Part shown: positions 26,863 through 34,897 of the stretch, piece by piece
How the letters are laid out: every line of letters starts with the position of its first letter
Numbering within the stretch: position 1 is the first letter of the stretch
DNA from: UMGS1601 sp964617585
GTDB lineage: Bacteria > Bacillota > Clostridia > Oscillospirales > Ruminococcaceae
Assembly (NCBI GenBank): GCA_964617585.1
Contig: CAZTXS010000004.1
Coordinates: 37,907-101,906, forward strand
Length of the DNA stretch: 64,000 nucleotides
Reading direction: 5' to 3'
Made by a program: the position numbers and the translations under genes
The notes under the pieces: generated by a model
What the model saw: only the letters and a program-made list of their open reading frames with translations
Told to the model about the DNA's origin: nothing
Databases searched by the model: none

Positions 26863-27693
26863 TCAAAGCTTTTCAGCTCTAAGCTTCTTTATCCTCTTGT
26901 CATCCACCGAAATAACGGTGAATCTTACTCCTCCGTATTCAGCCGAAGGTCTTTCCCCCGGTTCGGGTATACGGCCTATAAGATTTATAACAAATCCGCC
27001 TATCGTGTCAAAATCATTTTCTTCGGGAATCGTGATACCCAGCTCTTCGGCAATGTCCTCGGTATCCGCCGTACCCAGAATCTCAAAAATATTTTTTGAT
27101 ATTTTCTGAATCTCTTCCGCCTCGTTGTCATATTCGTCCTGAATATTTCCTACTATCGCTTCCAAAAGATCCTCCATAGTAACTATACCCGCAGTTCCGC
27201 CGTATTCGTCAACAGCTACCGCTATCTGAATCTTCTGAGATGTGAAAATGTCAAAAAGCTCAAAGCAATTATTCGTTTCCGGTATATACTTTATCTCCCT
27301 TATAAATTCAGAAACAGCATGACCGCTGGGATTATCGTCAAATATAAGCCTGAGCAAATCCTTTGCGTAAATCACTCCGAAAATATTGTCTATCGTGCCG
27401 TCGTAAACGGGTATTCGGGAAAACCCTTTCTCAATTATCAGCGAAACTGCATCCTTTAAGCCGCTGTTTATCTCAACTGCGGAAATGTCCGTTCTGTGCG
27501 TCATCACATCTTTAACTTCAATATCGTCAAACTCGAAAATGTTGCTTATCATTTCCTTTTGACTGTCGTCAATATCGTCTGCGTTATCGCCGTTTAAAAT
27601 GTCCATTATTTCTTCTTCGGTTACAGAGCCGCTCTTTTTCTTGCCGAAAATCTTTGAGAATAATCCCCATGTTTGCCCCGCTGAGTCATCCAT
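26863..27693 (-). CDS. CBS-pair and CorC_HlyC domain protein
   Basis: A 276-residue protein with a short acidic N-terminal region, a CBS pair (~60-190; VKDVMTHRTDISAVE and FSRIPVYDGTIDNIFGVIYAKD) and a C-terminal transporter-associated domain (~200-276; FDTIGGFVINLIGRIPEPGE). This is the CorC/HlyC layout without the DUF21 membrane part, linked in other bacteria to Mg2+/Co2+ efflux. It may act with a separate membrane partner. AAAGGA lies 14 nt before the ATG. Confidence 0.9.
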   Translation of the reverse strand: MDDSAGQTWGLFSKIFGKKKSGSVTEEEIMDILNGDNADDIDDSQKEMISNIFEFDDIEVKDVMTHRTDISAVEINSGLKDAVSLIIEKGFSRIPVYDGTIDNIFGVIYAKDLLRLIFDDNPSGHAVSEFIREIKYIPETNNCFELFDIFTSQKIQIAVAVDEYGGTAGIVTMEDLLEAIVGNIQDEYDNEAEEIQKISKNIFEILGTADTEDIAEELGITIPEENDFDTIGGFVINLIGRIPEPGERPSAEYGGVRFTVISVDDKRIKKLRAEKL

Positions 27694-27761
27694 TTGTTAG
27701 TTTCAATTCCTTTCTGAAAAATATACTTAAGAAAGATAAAAAGCTTCAGGCCTTTTACCCG

Positions 27762-28042
27762 GAGAGCTAAGCCCCGCACTTTATCGTGTGCGCGCATTAA
27801 AGATAATCGAACGATACACCCTAAGGCTTAGATTTGTAATTATAATAAAATATAGGTCTTCAGCTCTACATGACGGGTTAAGAGGATTCTGTCGTGATCA
27901 ATTATTAAAAAATAATCAAAATGTTTTGACAAGACCGCTCTGTAAAACGGAAAAAATATATTTTTTAAAATTATAAACCCTTATTGTACATATGCAGCAT
28001 CTTTCATATCAATAATACAATAAAGTGCAGGGCTCAGCTCTC
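27762..28042. mobile_element. MITE-like element with 23-bp terminal inverted repeats
   Basis: The ends are near-perfect inverted copies: GAGAGCTAAGCCCCGCACTTTAT at 27762-27784 on the plus strand and the reverse complement of 28020-28042, with 21 of 23 positions matching. About 235 bp of AT-rich DNA lies between, with no plausible gene. A related inverted pair with CTTTGGAAA motifs continues to about 28121 and touches the araD stop codon. This accounts for most of the non-coding stretch 27694-28119. No target duplication was identified. Confidence 0.5.
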
Positions 28043-28119
28043 AGCATGACGCTGATTACACTCTTTCTTTGGAAAGTCTGCTTAACCGCAAATTTCCCAA
28101 AGGCGGACTGAATCAGGGC

Positions 28120-28827
28120 TCAGCCCTGCCCGTAGTAGGCGTTATCGCCGTGTTTGCGGAGAAAATGCTTATCAAGAAGCTGCTGCTGCATTTTTAGAGT
28201 AGTAGTTTCTTTTTTATAAGCAAGCATTTCGGTATGCCATGCCATAAAAGCGATTTCCTCAAGAACAACGGCTTTATCCACTGCCGATATTGCATCCTCG
28301 CCCCAGAGGAACGGTCCGTGGGAACAGACAAGACAAGCGTTCATTTTAGACGGACTTGTTCTGTGGTTTACAAAGGTTTCAACAATTACCCTTCCGGTAT
28401 TGAGTTCATAATCGGTTGAAATCTCATCTTCCGTCAGCTTTCGTGTAACAGGTATCGCTCCGCAGAAATAATCTGCGTGAGTAGTACCGTAAGCACTTAT
28501 GCTCTTTCCCGCCTGAGCCCAAATGGTCGCCCAGCGTGAATGAGTATGCACAATAGCGTTCGCATTAGCGAAATTTTTATACAGCTCAAGGTGAGTAAGC
28601 ATATCGGAGCTGGGTTTGAGATCCCCCTCAACGGTACTTCCTTTAAGGTCGCACACGACCATTTTTTCAGGCGAAAGGTCTTTATATTCCACTCCGCTCG
28701 GTTTTATAACGAACAGTCCGCTTTTCCTGTCGATTTCAGAAACGTTACCCCAGGTTGAAATTACAAGCTTATTCTCGGGAAGCATCATGTTCGCTCGGTA
28801 TACTCTTTCCTTAATTTCCTCAAGCAT
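28120..28827 (-). CDS. araD: L-ribulose-5-phosphate 4-epimerase AraD
   Basis: A 235-residue class II aldolase-family enzyme. It has STWGNVSEID and IKPSGVEYKDL near the N-terminus, the zinc ligands in VHTHSRWATIWAQ, THADYF in the active site and ACLVCSHGPFLWG. It converts L-ribulose-5-phosphate to D-xylulose-5-phosphate in L-arabinose use. AAGGGG precedes the ATG. It starts 1 nt after the stop of araB, so the two are co-transcribed. Confidence 0.96.
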   Translation of the reverse strand: MLEEIKERVYRANMMLPENKLVISTWGNVSEIDRKSGLFVIKPSGVEYKDLSPEKMVVCDLKGSTVEGDLKPSSDMLTHLELYKNFANANAIVHTHSRWATIWAQAGKSISAYGTTHADYFCGAIPVTRKLTEDEISTDYELNTGRVIVETFVNHRTSPSKMNACLVCSHGPFLWGEDAISAVDKAVVLEEIAFMAWHTEMLAYKKETTTLKMQQQLLDKHFLRKHGDNAYYGQG

Positions 28828-28828
28828 T

Positions 28829-30496
28829 TTATTTATCCCCTTTTAATTTAATTTGTTTAAGCGTTTTCATCACATTATTTCCGCCCCTGCCGAAATAGTC
28901 GTGAAGCTTTTTATATTCAGCGTACAGCGCTTCATAAACCTCTGCGTTCTTCTTAATCGGCCTGTAGAACTTTTCACGAACGCTTCCCAGTCTTTCAGCA
29001 GCTTCAAAAATACTGTCGTATCCTCCGTTTTCGCTTCCTGCGGCAACTCCGGCAAATATTGCGCTGCCCAATGCAGGTCCCTGAGCCGAAGCGACTATTT
29101 TAACCGGCATATTAAGAATGTCGCTGTATATTTGCATAGCCATCTCATTTTTAACCGAGATTCCCCCGCTTGCGTAAAACTCATTGACGTCAACGCCGTT
29201 TTCTTTGAAATTATCTACTATCATACGAGTCCCGAACGCCGTAGCTTCTATCAAAGCGCGGTACATTTCCTCCGGCTTGGTTGCAAGGGTCATACCCAGC
29301 ATACAGCCTGTCAAATCTGCGTCGACAAGCACCGAACGATTACCGTTCCACCAGTCAATAGCCAAAAGTCCGCTTTCTCCTACTTTGAGTTTCGACGCAA
29401 GAGAAGTCAGATATTCGTGAATATTCATGCCGTTTTCTTTTGCTTTATTATAATAGTCTTCAGGAACGCAGTTATCCGCAAGCCACGCAAAATGGTCACC
29501 CACGCAGGACTGACCCGCTTCATATCCGAAAAGTCCCGGCATAACTCCGTCCTCGACAACGCCGCACATACCCGGAACCTGCTTTTCCTCATTACCCATA
29601 AGAATATGGCAAGTCGAAGTTCCGATTATGGCAAGCATTTTGCCTGTAGTGTTTATTGCTGCGGACGGAACGCAGACATGAGCGTCCACATTCCCGACGC
29701 ACACCATCGTTTCCGGAGAAAGACCTGTTTTTTTAGCAAACTCTGCCGTTATACTTCCCGCTCTTTCGCCCTGCGGTGAAATTTCTTTGCCGAGCTTTTC
29801 CTCAGCGCAGTTTTCAAGCATAGGATTAAGAGCTTTAAAAAAATCCTTAGACGGATAGCCCAAACGTTTATTCCATAACGCCTTGTAGCCTGCGGTACAG
29901 GAATTTCTCGTTTCTTTGCCAGTCATCATCCAGACAATCCAGTCGGCGGCTTCAATCCACCTGTCCATTGCGTTATAAATTTCAGGAGCCTCATCGGCAA
30001 CCTGCATAAGCTTAGGTATTTCCCACTCGCTTGAAATCTTACCGCCGTAATTTTTAAGCCACGCTTCTCCTCGGCTTTCGGCAATTTTATTAAGCTTGTT
30101 AGCTTCATACTGAGCGGCATGGTGCTTCCACAGCTTAACCCAGGAATGAGGATTATGCTTGTATTCGTCTAAAAAGCAAAGTGGAGTTCCGTCCGCCTTG
30201 CAGGGTAAAACAGTACAGGCTGTGAAGTCTGTTCCTATCGCCGTTATGTCCCCGGGATTTACTCCGCTTGTCTTTATTACTTCGGGAATAGTGTTGTATA
30301 AAACGTCAAGATAATCCTGAGGGTGCTGTAAAGCATATTCGCTTCCGAGCTTTTCACCCGTGGGAAGCTCTTTATACATAACCGCATGAGGGTATTCAAA
30401 AACAGATGAAGCAACCTCCCTGCCGTTTGTTATATCCAAAAGCAGCGCTCTTCCCGACAAAGAACCGAAATCTATACCGATAGTATATTTGCTCAT
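28829..30496 (-). CDS. araB: Ribulokinase AraB
   Basis: A 555-residue FGGY-family carbohydrate kinase that begins SKYTIGIDFGSLSGRALLLD. It has the substrate region IGTDFTACTVLP and the C-terminal YASGGISVKNEMAMQIYSD segment. It phosphorylates L-ribulose ahead of AraD. The ATG at 30496 is the family start; the in-frame TTG at 30526 falls inside a leader hairpin. The best ribosome site, AAGGAG, is 31 nt upstream with a 7-bp hairpin between, and a weak AAGG lies 9 nt upstream. No arabinose isomerase or regulator is in the window. Confidence 0.95.
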   Translation of the reverse strand: MSKYTIGIDFGSLSGRALLLDITNGREVASSVFEYPHAVMYKELPTGEKLGSEYALQHPQDYLDVLYNTIPEVIKTSGVNPGDITAIGTDFTACTVLPCKADGTPLCFLDEYKHNPHSWVKLWKHHAAQYEANKLNKIAESRGEAWLKNYGGKISSEWEIPKLMQVADEAPEIYNAMDRWIEAADWIVWMMTGKETRNSCTAGYKALWNKRLGYPSKDFFKALNPMLENCAEEKLGKEISPQGERAGSITAEFAKKTGLSPETMVCVGNVDAHVCVPSAAINTTGKMLAIIGTSTCHILMGNEEKQVPGMCGVVEDGVMPGLFGYEAGQSCVGDHFAWLADNCVPEDYYNKAKENGMNIHEYLTSLASKLKVGESGLLAIDWWNGNRSVLVDADLTGCMLGMTLATKPEEMYRALIEATAFGTRMIVDNFKENGVDVNEFYASGGISVKNEMAMQIYSDILNMPVKIVASAQGPALGSAIFAGVAAGSENGGYDSIFEAAERLGSVREKFYRPIKKNAEVYEALYAEYKKLHDYFGRGGNNVMKTLKQIKLKGDK

Positions 30497-30535
30497 TGTA
30501 AATGCCTTGCCCCGATAAAGAAGCAATCTCCTTCC
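30494..30535 (-). promoter_or_regulatory. Distant Shine-Dalgarno with intervening hairpin (araB)
   Basis: On the minus strand GGAAGGAG ends at 30528 and the ATG begins at 30496, leaving 31 nt. The hairpin TTGCTTC-TTTATC-GGGGCAA (30526-30507, two G-U pairs) fills the gap and leaves an effective distance of about 11 nt. Confidence 0.6.
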
Positions 30536-30575
30536 ATCGTAAAATCATTTCTAAATAATGATAACTCTTTCTGTA

Positions 30576-30606
30576 ATTATATATTGTATCATATAGCTTT
30601 AGTCAA
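30576..30606 (-). promoter_or_regulatory. Candidate araBD promoter
   Basis: On the minus strand TTGACT (30606-30601) is followed by TATATAAT, giving a -10 of TATATA at 17 nt or TATAAT at 19 nt. It faces away from the VanY-like gene. Confidence 0.5.
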
Positions 30607-30630
30607 ATCAATGTTTTTTTGATAATTTTA

Positions 30631-30659
30631 TAGACTTAATAGTCAGTTTATGATATAAT
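30631..30659 (+). promoter_or_regulatory. Candidate promoter of the VanY-like gene
   Basis: TAGACT at 30631-30636, a 17-nt spacer and TATAAT at 30654-30659, extended by an upstream TG. It lies back to back with the araBD promoter. Confidence 0.5.
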
Positions 30660-30697
30660 ATACGAAAAGTAAAATCAGCGGAAAAGGAAATAATAAA

Positions 30698-31390
30698 GTG
30701 AAACGTATCGGTATTATAATGTTGTCTGTTATACTTTTGCTTTTATTCTCAGCCTGCAAAAGTGATTCTGAAACCGACAAAAATACAAAAGAAGAAACGG
30801 TAAGCGAAACCGCAGCCACTTCCCAGGAGGCTGTACAGTCTAACGCAAAAGCTCATTCCACCGAGATTATAGACGGCGTTACATATGTTGACGGTATACT
30901 TATAGTCAACAAAACATATTCTCTGCCAAAGAACTATGATTACGGACTTACAGAAGAAACTCAGGAGGCTTTTGCACAAATGCAGGCAGCGGCGGCAAAA
31001 GACAACATATCGCTTGAGATTGCATCAGGATTCAGAAGCTATGAGGAGCAGAAAACCCTGTATGAAGAATATACGGCGGAACACGGTCAGAAGGAAGCGG
31101 AAACGTTTTCCGCACGTCCGGGGTATTCCGAGCATCAGTCAGGACTGGCAATAGACGTCAACGGAGCTGATTTCAGCATGGTAGGCGGCGATGATATGAA
31201 ATGGCTGGCCAAGCACTGCGCTGAATACGGATTTATCATACGCTTTCCCGAGGGGAAAGAAAATATAACAGGCTACAGCTATGAACCTTGGCATATAAGA
31301 TATGTCGGTATAAAGACAGCCAAGGAAATAAAAAAGAATAACCTCTGCCTTGAAGAATACCTTGGAGTCACTTCAGAGTATAAAGACTAA
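30698..31390 (+). CDS. D-alanyl-D-alanine carboxypeptidase family lipoprotein (VanY-like, M15B)
   Basis: A 230-residue lipoprotein with a lipobox (LFSAC, Cys at ~20), an acidic Ser/Thr linker, and a peptidase M15B domain (~75-220). Zinc and catalytic residues are visible in SGFRSYEEQ, SEHQSGLAIDVNG and PWHIRYVG. The family trims the terminal D-Ala of the peptidoglycan stem. The start is GTG, with AAAGGA upstream. VanY in the resistance sense is not implied, as no vanHAX genes are nearby. Confidence 0.92.
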   Translation: MKRIGIIMLSVILLLLFSACKSDSETDKNTKEETVSETAATSQEAVQSNAKAHSTEIIDGVTYVDGILIVNKTYSLPKNYDYGLTEETQEAFAQMQAAAAKDNISLEIASGFRSYEEQKTLYEEYTAEHGQKEAETFSARPGYSEHQSGLAIDVNGADFSMVGGDDMKWLAKHCAEYGFIIRFPEGKENITGYSYEPWHIRYVGIKTAKEIKKNNLCLEEYLGVTSEYKD

Positions 31391-31400
31391 GCGGAAACTG

Positions 31401-31623
31401 CGGCGGCTCGCCGATTATATAAAATCCGAAAGTTTTATCAAATGAAAGTTCCGCCGTTTATCATGCTTGCACAATGTGTGTAATTCAAAATAGGCGGAGT
31501 GCCTGCGGCGGCTCGCCGATTATATAAAATCCGAAAGTTTTATCAAATGAAAGTTCCGCCGTTTATCATGCTTGCACAATGTGTGTAATTTAAAATAGGC
31601 GGAGTGCCTGCGGCGGCTCGCCG
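31401..31623. repeat. 105-bp tandem repeat, 2.1 units
   Basis: Two units (31401-31505 and 31506-31610) differ at one base found by eye (a C/T change near the end), and a third begins CGGCGGCTCGCCG at 31611. Each unit has a CGGCG-GCT-CGCCG hairpin and distant GGCGGA/TCCGCC arms. It fills the gap between the VanY-like gene and femX and is unrelated to the 137-bp family. Confidence 0.9.
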
Positions 31624-31700
31624 CTTGATTTTGGGAATTGAATAGTGTATAATAATTAACAAATAAAGATAGAGAAGTTTAAAAGGCAGGGATTTGAATT

Positions 31701-32795
31701 TTGGAAATACTGGATAAAAACAATAAAGAGCAGTGCGAAGAATATGAAGTCTTTGCAAGCACTGACAGAAACGGCAACTTTCTTCAATCGCTTAACTGGA
31801 CAAAGGTCAAGGACAACTGGGGCTGGGACGCTGTAATTTCAAGGGATAAGGACGGAAAAATACAAGGTACTTGCCTTGTGCTTGTAAAAAAAATACCTGT
31901 TTTCGGATGTTCGTTTCTGTACGCTTCTCACGGACCTGTCTGCGATTATCATAACAAAGCGGTTATAGAGGATCTGTTTGAGGGAGTAAAGGTTCTTGCG
32001 AAAAAGCATAACTGTTATGAGTTTATGTGGGATCCGTGTTTCTCGGAGGAGGACGAGGAAGCTAAAAGCATTTTGAGAAAAATGGGATTTTCCCATATTG
32101 AAAACGCTCCTGAGCTTTCGACCATTCAGGCCAGAAACAATTATATGCTTTTAAATATAGAGGGGAAAACTCCCGATGAGGTAATGGCGACATTTCATTC
32201 AAAATGGAGATACAATATACGCTTAGCTTCAAGAAAAGGCGTTGTCTGCAAAGCCTGCGGGCCCGAAGCAATAGACGACTTCTATGCTATGATGGCTGAA
32301 ACGGGAACCCGCGACGGATTCGCTATAAGGCCTAAAGAATACTTTGTAAAAATGCTTAACGCTCTGGGAGAGGAACATTGCAGGCTCTATATGTGCTATC
32401 TTAAGAATGAGGACGGCACGCAGATTCCCGTTTCGGGAGCTGTCACAACACAGTACGCAGGAAAGACCTGCTATGTTTACGGCGCTTCGTCAAACACGCA
32501 CAGAAACGTTATGCCGAATCATCTTATGCAGTGGACAATGATTCAATGGGCGCTTGAAAACAACAACTTCATCTATGATTTTCAGGGTATTCCTTTCTAC
32601 ACTGATGAAACTCACCCGAACTACGGCGTATATAAATTCAAAAAAGGCTTCAACGGCGAGGTCGTTACCTATGCCGGAGAATTTTATTATACCTTCGCGC
32701 CCTTTAAAAAGAAGCTTGTTCATCTCTTTGAAAAAATGTACAGAAAGCTTCATGATATACAAAGAAGAATAAAAGTAGCTACAAGACACAAATAA
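31701..32795 (+). CDS. FemXAB-family peptidoglycan aminoacyltransferase
   Basis: A 364-residue protein with two GNAT-like domains of the Fem family. SLNWTKVKDNWGWDAV, then LYASHGPVCDY, HSKWRYNIRLASRKGV and the C-terminal NFIYDFQGIPFYTDETHPNYGVYKFKKGF are typical. These enzymes use aminoacyl-tRNA to add residues to the lipid II side chain. The start appears to be TTG, with AGGCAGGG about 9 nt upstream. The neighbouring carboxypeptidase fits a cell-wall theme. Confidence 0.92.
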   Translation: MEILDKNNKEQCEEYEVFASTDRNGNFLQSLNWTKVKDNWGWDAVISRDKDGKIQGTCLVLVKKIPVFGCSFLYASHGPVCDYHNKAVIEDLFEGVKVLAKKHNCYEFMWDPCFSEEDEEAKSILRKMGFSHIENAPELSTIQARNNYMLLNIEGKTPDEVMATFHSKWRYNIRLASRKGVVCKACGPEAIDDFYAMMAETGTRDGFAIRPKEYFVKMLNALGEEHCRLYMCYLKNEDGTQIPVSGAVTTQYAGKTCYVYGASSNTHRNVMPNHLMQWTMIQWALENNNFIYDFQGIPFYTDETHPNYGVYKFKKGFNGEVVTYAGEFYYTFAPFKKKLVHLFEKMYRKLHDIQRRIKVATRHK

Positions 32796-32800
32796 AAACA

Positions 32801-32834
32801 GCAACCGTTTGATTCGTGTTGCATTTTTCGCTTT
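32801..32834 (+). terminator. Possible terminator after femX
   Basis: GCAAC-N11-GTTGC followed by ATTTTTC. The stem is short and the T-tract is interrupted. Confidence 0.4.
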
Positions 32835-32905
32835 ATTCGGTTATAATAAGTTAGGAAAGATCTTTCGGATTTTATCATAAAAATTATTGAAAGGATGTAC
32901 AAATT

Positions 32906-33109
32906 ATGGCATTTGAAGTTAAAAAAGATACTATTATCGGCGATGTTCTCGACGCAGACAAGGATACCGCTCCTTATTTTTTAGAAATGGGTATGCATTG
33001 TCTTGGCTGTCCGTCGTCAAGAGGCGAAACTATCGAACAGGCTTGCGCAGTTCACGGGGTTGACCCTGAAGAGCTTGTAGAAAAGCTTAATGCGCATTTC
33101 GGAAACTAA
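32906..33109 (+). CDS. DUF1858 domain protein
   Basis: A 67-residue protein that fits DUF1858 from end to end: VKKDTIIGDVLDADKDTAPYFLEMGMHCLGCPSS, with the conserved CLGC pair and the closing HGVDPEELVEKLNAHF. The Cys pair suggests redox or metal binding; the function is unknown, though the domain often occurs with hybrid-cluster or FeS proteins. AAAGGA is upstream and a TATAAT box lies at 32842-32847. A strong terminator follows. Confidence 0.92.
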   Translation: MAFEVKKDTIIGDVLDADKDTAPYFLEMGMHCLGCPSSRGETIEQACAVHGVDPEELVEKLNAHFGN

Positions 33110-33119
33110 GCGCAAAACC

Positions 33120-33152
33120 ACAGGGCGGCAAAACCTGCCGCCCTGTATTATT
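33120..33152 (+). terminator. Intrinsic terminator after the DUF1858 gene
   Basis: ACAGGGCGGCA-AAACC-TGCCGCCCTGT, a perfect 11-bp stem followed by ATTATTT. Confidence 0.85.
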
Positions 33153-33155
33153 TAT

Positions 33156-33179
33156 AATGACGGGCAAGCCCTTATTGAA
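33156..33179 (-). repeat. Structured interspersed repeat, copy 6 (24-bp end fragment)
   Basis: Only the left end of the family remains, as AATGACGGGCAAGCCCTTATTGAA, placed directly after a terminator. Confidence 0.75.
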
Positions 33180-33255
33180 AAATCAACTTAAAGCTTATGC
33201 TTTGCGCTTAGCTTTGTTTCCCGTCAGAATCGGGACTTGAGTATCTGAAAAATCA

Positions 33256-33299
33256 AAAGGAGGGTTATATTCTCTTTCGGGAATACGGTCATAATTATG
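33256..33299 (+). promoter_or_regulatory. Distant Shine-Dalgarno with intervening hairpin (trmK)
   Basis: AAAGGAGGG ends at 33264 and the ATG is at 33297, a 32-nt gap. The hairpin TATTCTC-TTTC-GGGAATA (33268-33285) lies between. The same hairpin sequence occurs in the DUF308 gene leader. Confidence 0.7.
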
Positions 33300-34001
33300 A
33301 CAGGTTTAGACAGCAGATTAAAACAGTGCGCTGATTTCGTATCAGGAAAAGGCATTGCGGCAGACGTGGGAACGGATCATGCATATTTGGCGGTTCATCT
33401 GATAAAAAGCGGTATATGCCGCAGCGTCGTTGCCTGCGATTTAAGAAAAGGACCGCTTGACAGCGCAAAGGCTCATATACTAAGCGAAGGGCTTGAGGAC
33501 AAAATAAAAACCGTTCTGTCAGACGGACTTGACGGCATTTCTCCGTGCGGTGTAAGCGACGTTATTATTGCAGGCATGGGAGGCGAGCTTATAACGGAAA
33601 TAATCTCCCGCACCGAATGGCTAAAGGAAAATAAGGTGAACCTGATTCTTCAGCCTATGACCAAAGCCCCGAAGCTAAGGAAGTATCTTTTTGAAAGCGG
33701 TTTTGAAATAAAGTGCGAAAAAGCAGTGAAAAGCGACCCGTTTATTTATTCTGTGATTAACTCCGTATATTCAGGCGAATGTAAAAAGTATACGGACTTC
33801 GACCTATATACGGGCGGACTTGACTTCAATGATGAACTCAACCGGGAATATCTACGTCTTAATGCCGAAAGGCTTCTGAAAGAGGGAAACGGAATGTTGA
33901 AATCGAAATTCAAAAACAGCGAAGCTGAAATTCAGGCGAATAAAAAAATCAGCGCCGCTGACGAAATAATGAACAAGCTCGGTAAAGGAAGGGAGATTTA
34001 A
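33297..34001 (+). CDS. trmK: tRNA (adenine22-N1)-methyltransferase TrmK
   Basis: A 234-residue class I SAM methyltransferase. It begins with LDSRLKQCADFV, has the SAM loop IAADVGTDHAYLAVHLI and the DVIIAGMGGELITEI segment of TrmK, plus a C-terminal coiled region. It methylates A22 of tRNA. It ends 1 nt before the Nif3-like gene, a pairing that is common in Bacillota. The ribosome site is 32 nt upstream with a hairpin between. Confidence 0.94.
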   Translation: MTGLDSRLKQCADFVSGKGIAADVGTDHAYLAVHLIKSGICRSVVACDLRKGPLDSAKAHILSEGLEDKIKTVLSDGLDGISPCGVSDVIIAGMGGELITEIISRTEWLKENKVNLILQPMTKAPKLRKYLFESGFEIKCEKAVKSDPFIYSVINSVYSGECKKYTDFDLYTGGLDFNDELNREYLRLNAERLLKEGNGMLKSKFKNSEAEIQANKKISAADEIMNKLGKGREI

Positions 34002-34002
34002 A

Positions 34003-34767
34003 ATGACAAGGGTAATCGACATATATAATGCGCTTGACGAGCTTGCGCCTTTTTCAGAGCAACTGTCTTGGGATAACAGCGGTATTCTGACAGGAAGCGA
34101 AACAGATGAAGTTTCTAAAATAATTCTTACTCTCGACATAACCTGCAAAACGGCAAAAGAAGCTTACGAAACGGGCTTTGACCTCGTTATCTCTCACCAT
34201 CCGGTTATTTTCTCACCACTTAAAAAGCTTGATAACGAAAATCCCGCCGTAATTTTAACAAAGCATAATATAAGCGCAATATGTATGCACACTAACTTTG
34301 ATAAGGCAATCGGCGGAATGAACGATATTTTATGTGAAAGGCTGGGTCTTGTGCCTGATGCAGGCAAGGTTCTCAGCGACAGCGAAAATATAGGCAGAAT
34401 CTGCAGTCTTGAAGCTCCCAGTTCGGTTTCGGAAATTGCCGTATCGGTAAAAAAAGCCCTCGGATGCAGAGTTTTGAGATATACCGACTGCAAAAAAGCA
34501 GTTTCAAAAATAGGCGTATGTTCAGGCTCGGGAGCTGAATTTTACAAGGACGCCAAAGACAAAAGCTGCGAGCTTCTGATAACGGGCGACATCAGCCACC
34601 ACGAATTTATTGACGCTGAAAATTCGGGAATTTCTCTGATAGACGCAGGTCACTTTTATACGGAGAATATCTTTTATGATTCGGTAAAAGGATTTTTAAA
34701 CAGCAGATTCCCGGAGATTGAGATTATAATAAGCAAAAAAAATAACGATATTGTAAACGTAATTTGA
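34003..34767 (+). CDS. Nif3-like dinuclear metal center protein
   Basis: A 254-residue protein of the NIF3/DUF34 family. Metal ligands are visible in VISHHPVIF, ICMHTNFD and SHHEFIDAEN, with the closing LIDAGHFYTEN. The family has been called GTP cyclohydrolase 1 type 2, but its cell role is not settled. It follows trmK directly (AAGGAAGGGAG upstream), an arrangement kept across many Bacillota. Confidence 0.94.
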   Translation: MTRVIDIYNALDELAPFSEQLSWDNSGILTGSETDEVSKIILTLDITCKTAKEAYETGFDLVISHHPVIFSPLKKLDNENPAVILTKHNISAICMHTNFDKAIGGMNDILCERLGLVPDAGKVLSDSENIGRICSLEAPSSVSEIAVSVKKALGCRVLRYTDCKKAVSKIGVCSGSGAEFYKDAKDKSCELLITGDISHHEFIDAENSGISLIDAGHFYTENIFYDSVKGFLNSRFPEIEIIISKKNNDIVNVI

Positions 34768-34774
34768 TTTTTTG

Positions 34775-34803
34775 TTGCAAATTCTTATACATTATGTTAC
34801 AAT
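34775..34803 (+). promoter_or_regulatory. Promoter of the DUF308 gene
   Basis: TTGCAA (34775-34780), a 17-nt spacer and TACAAT (34798-34803). A start near 34810 would give a leader of about 85 nt that includes the hairpin. Confidence 0.55.
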
Positions 34804-34855
34804 AAATTTGCAAGTTTGTTTTGCAGAAGCCTGACGAACAAAGTCAAAACATCGG

Positions 34856-34897
34856 AAAGGAGTACATATTCTCTTTCGGGAATATGGTCAGAAAATG
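34856..34897 (+). promoter_or_regulatory. Distant Shine-Dalgarno with intervening hairpin (DUF308 gene)
   Basis: AAAGGAG ends at 34862 and the ATG is at 34895, a 32-nt gap. The 9-bp hairpin CATATTCTC-TTTC-GGGAATATG (34865-34886, one G-U pair) leaves an effective distance of about 10 nt. Confidence 0.75.

Noticed and set aside
30698..31390. Vancomycin resistance gene vanY
   Set aside because: The protein is an ordinary M15B carboxypeptidase-like lipoprotein and no vanHAX or vanRS genes are near.
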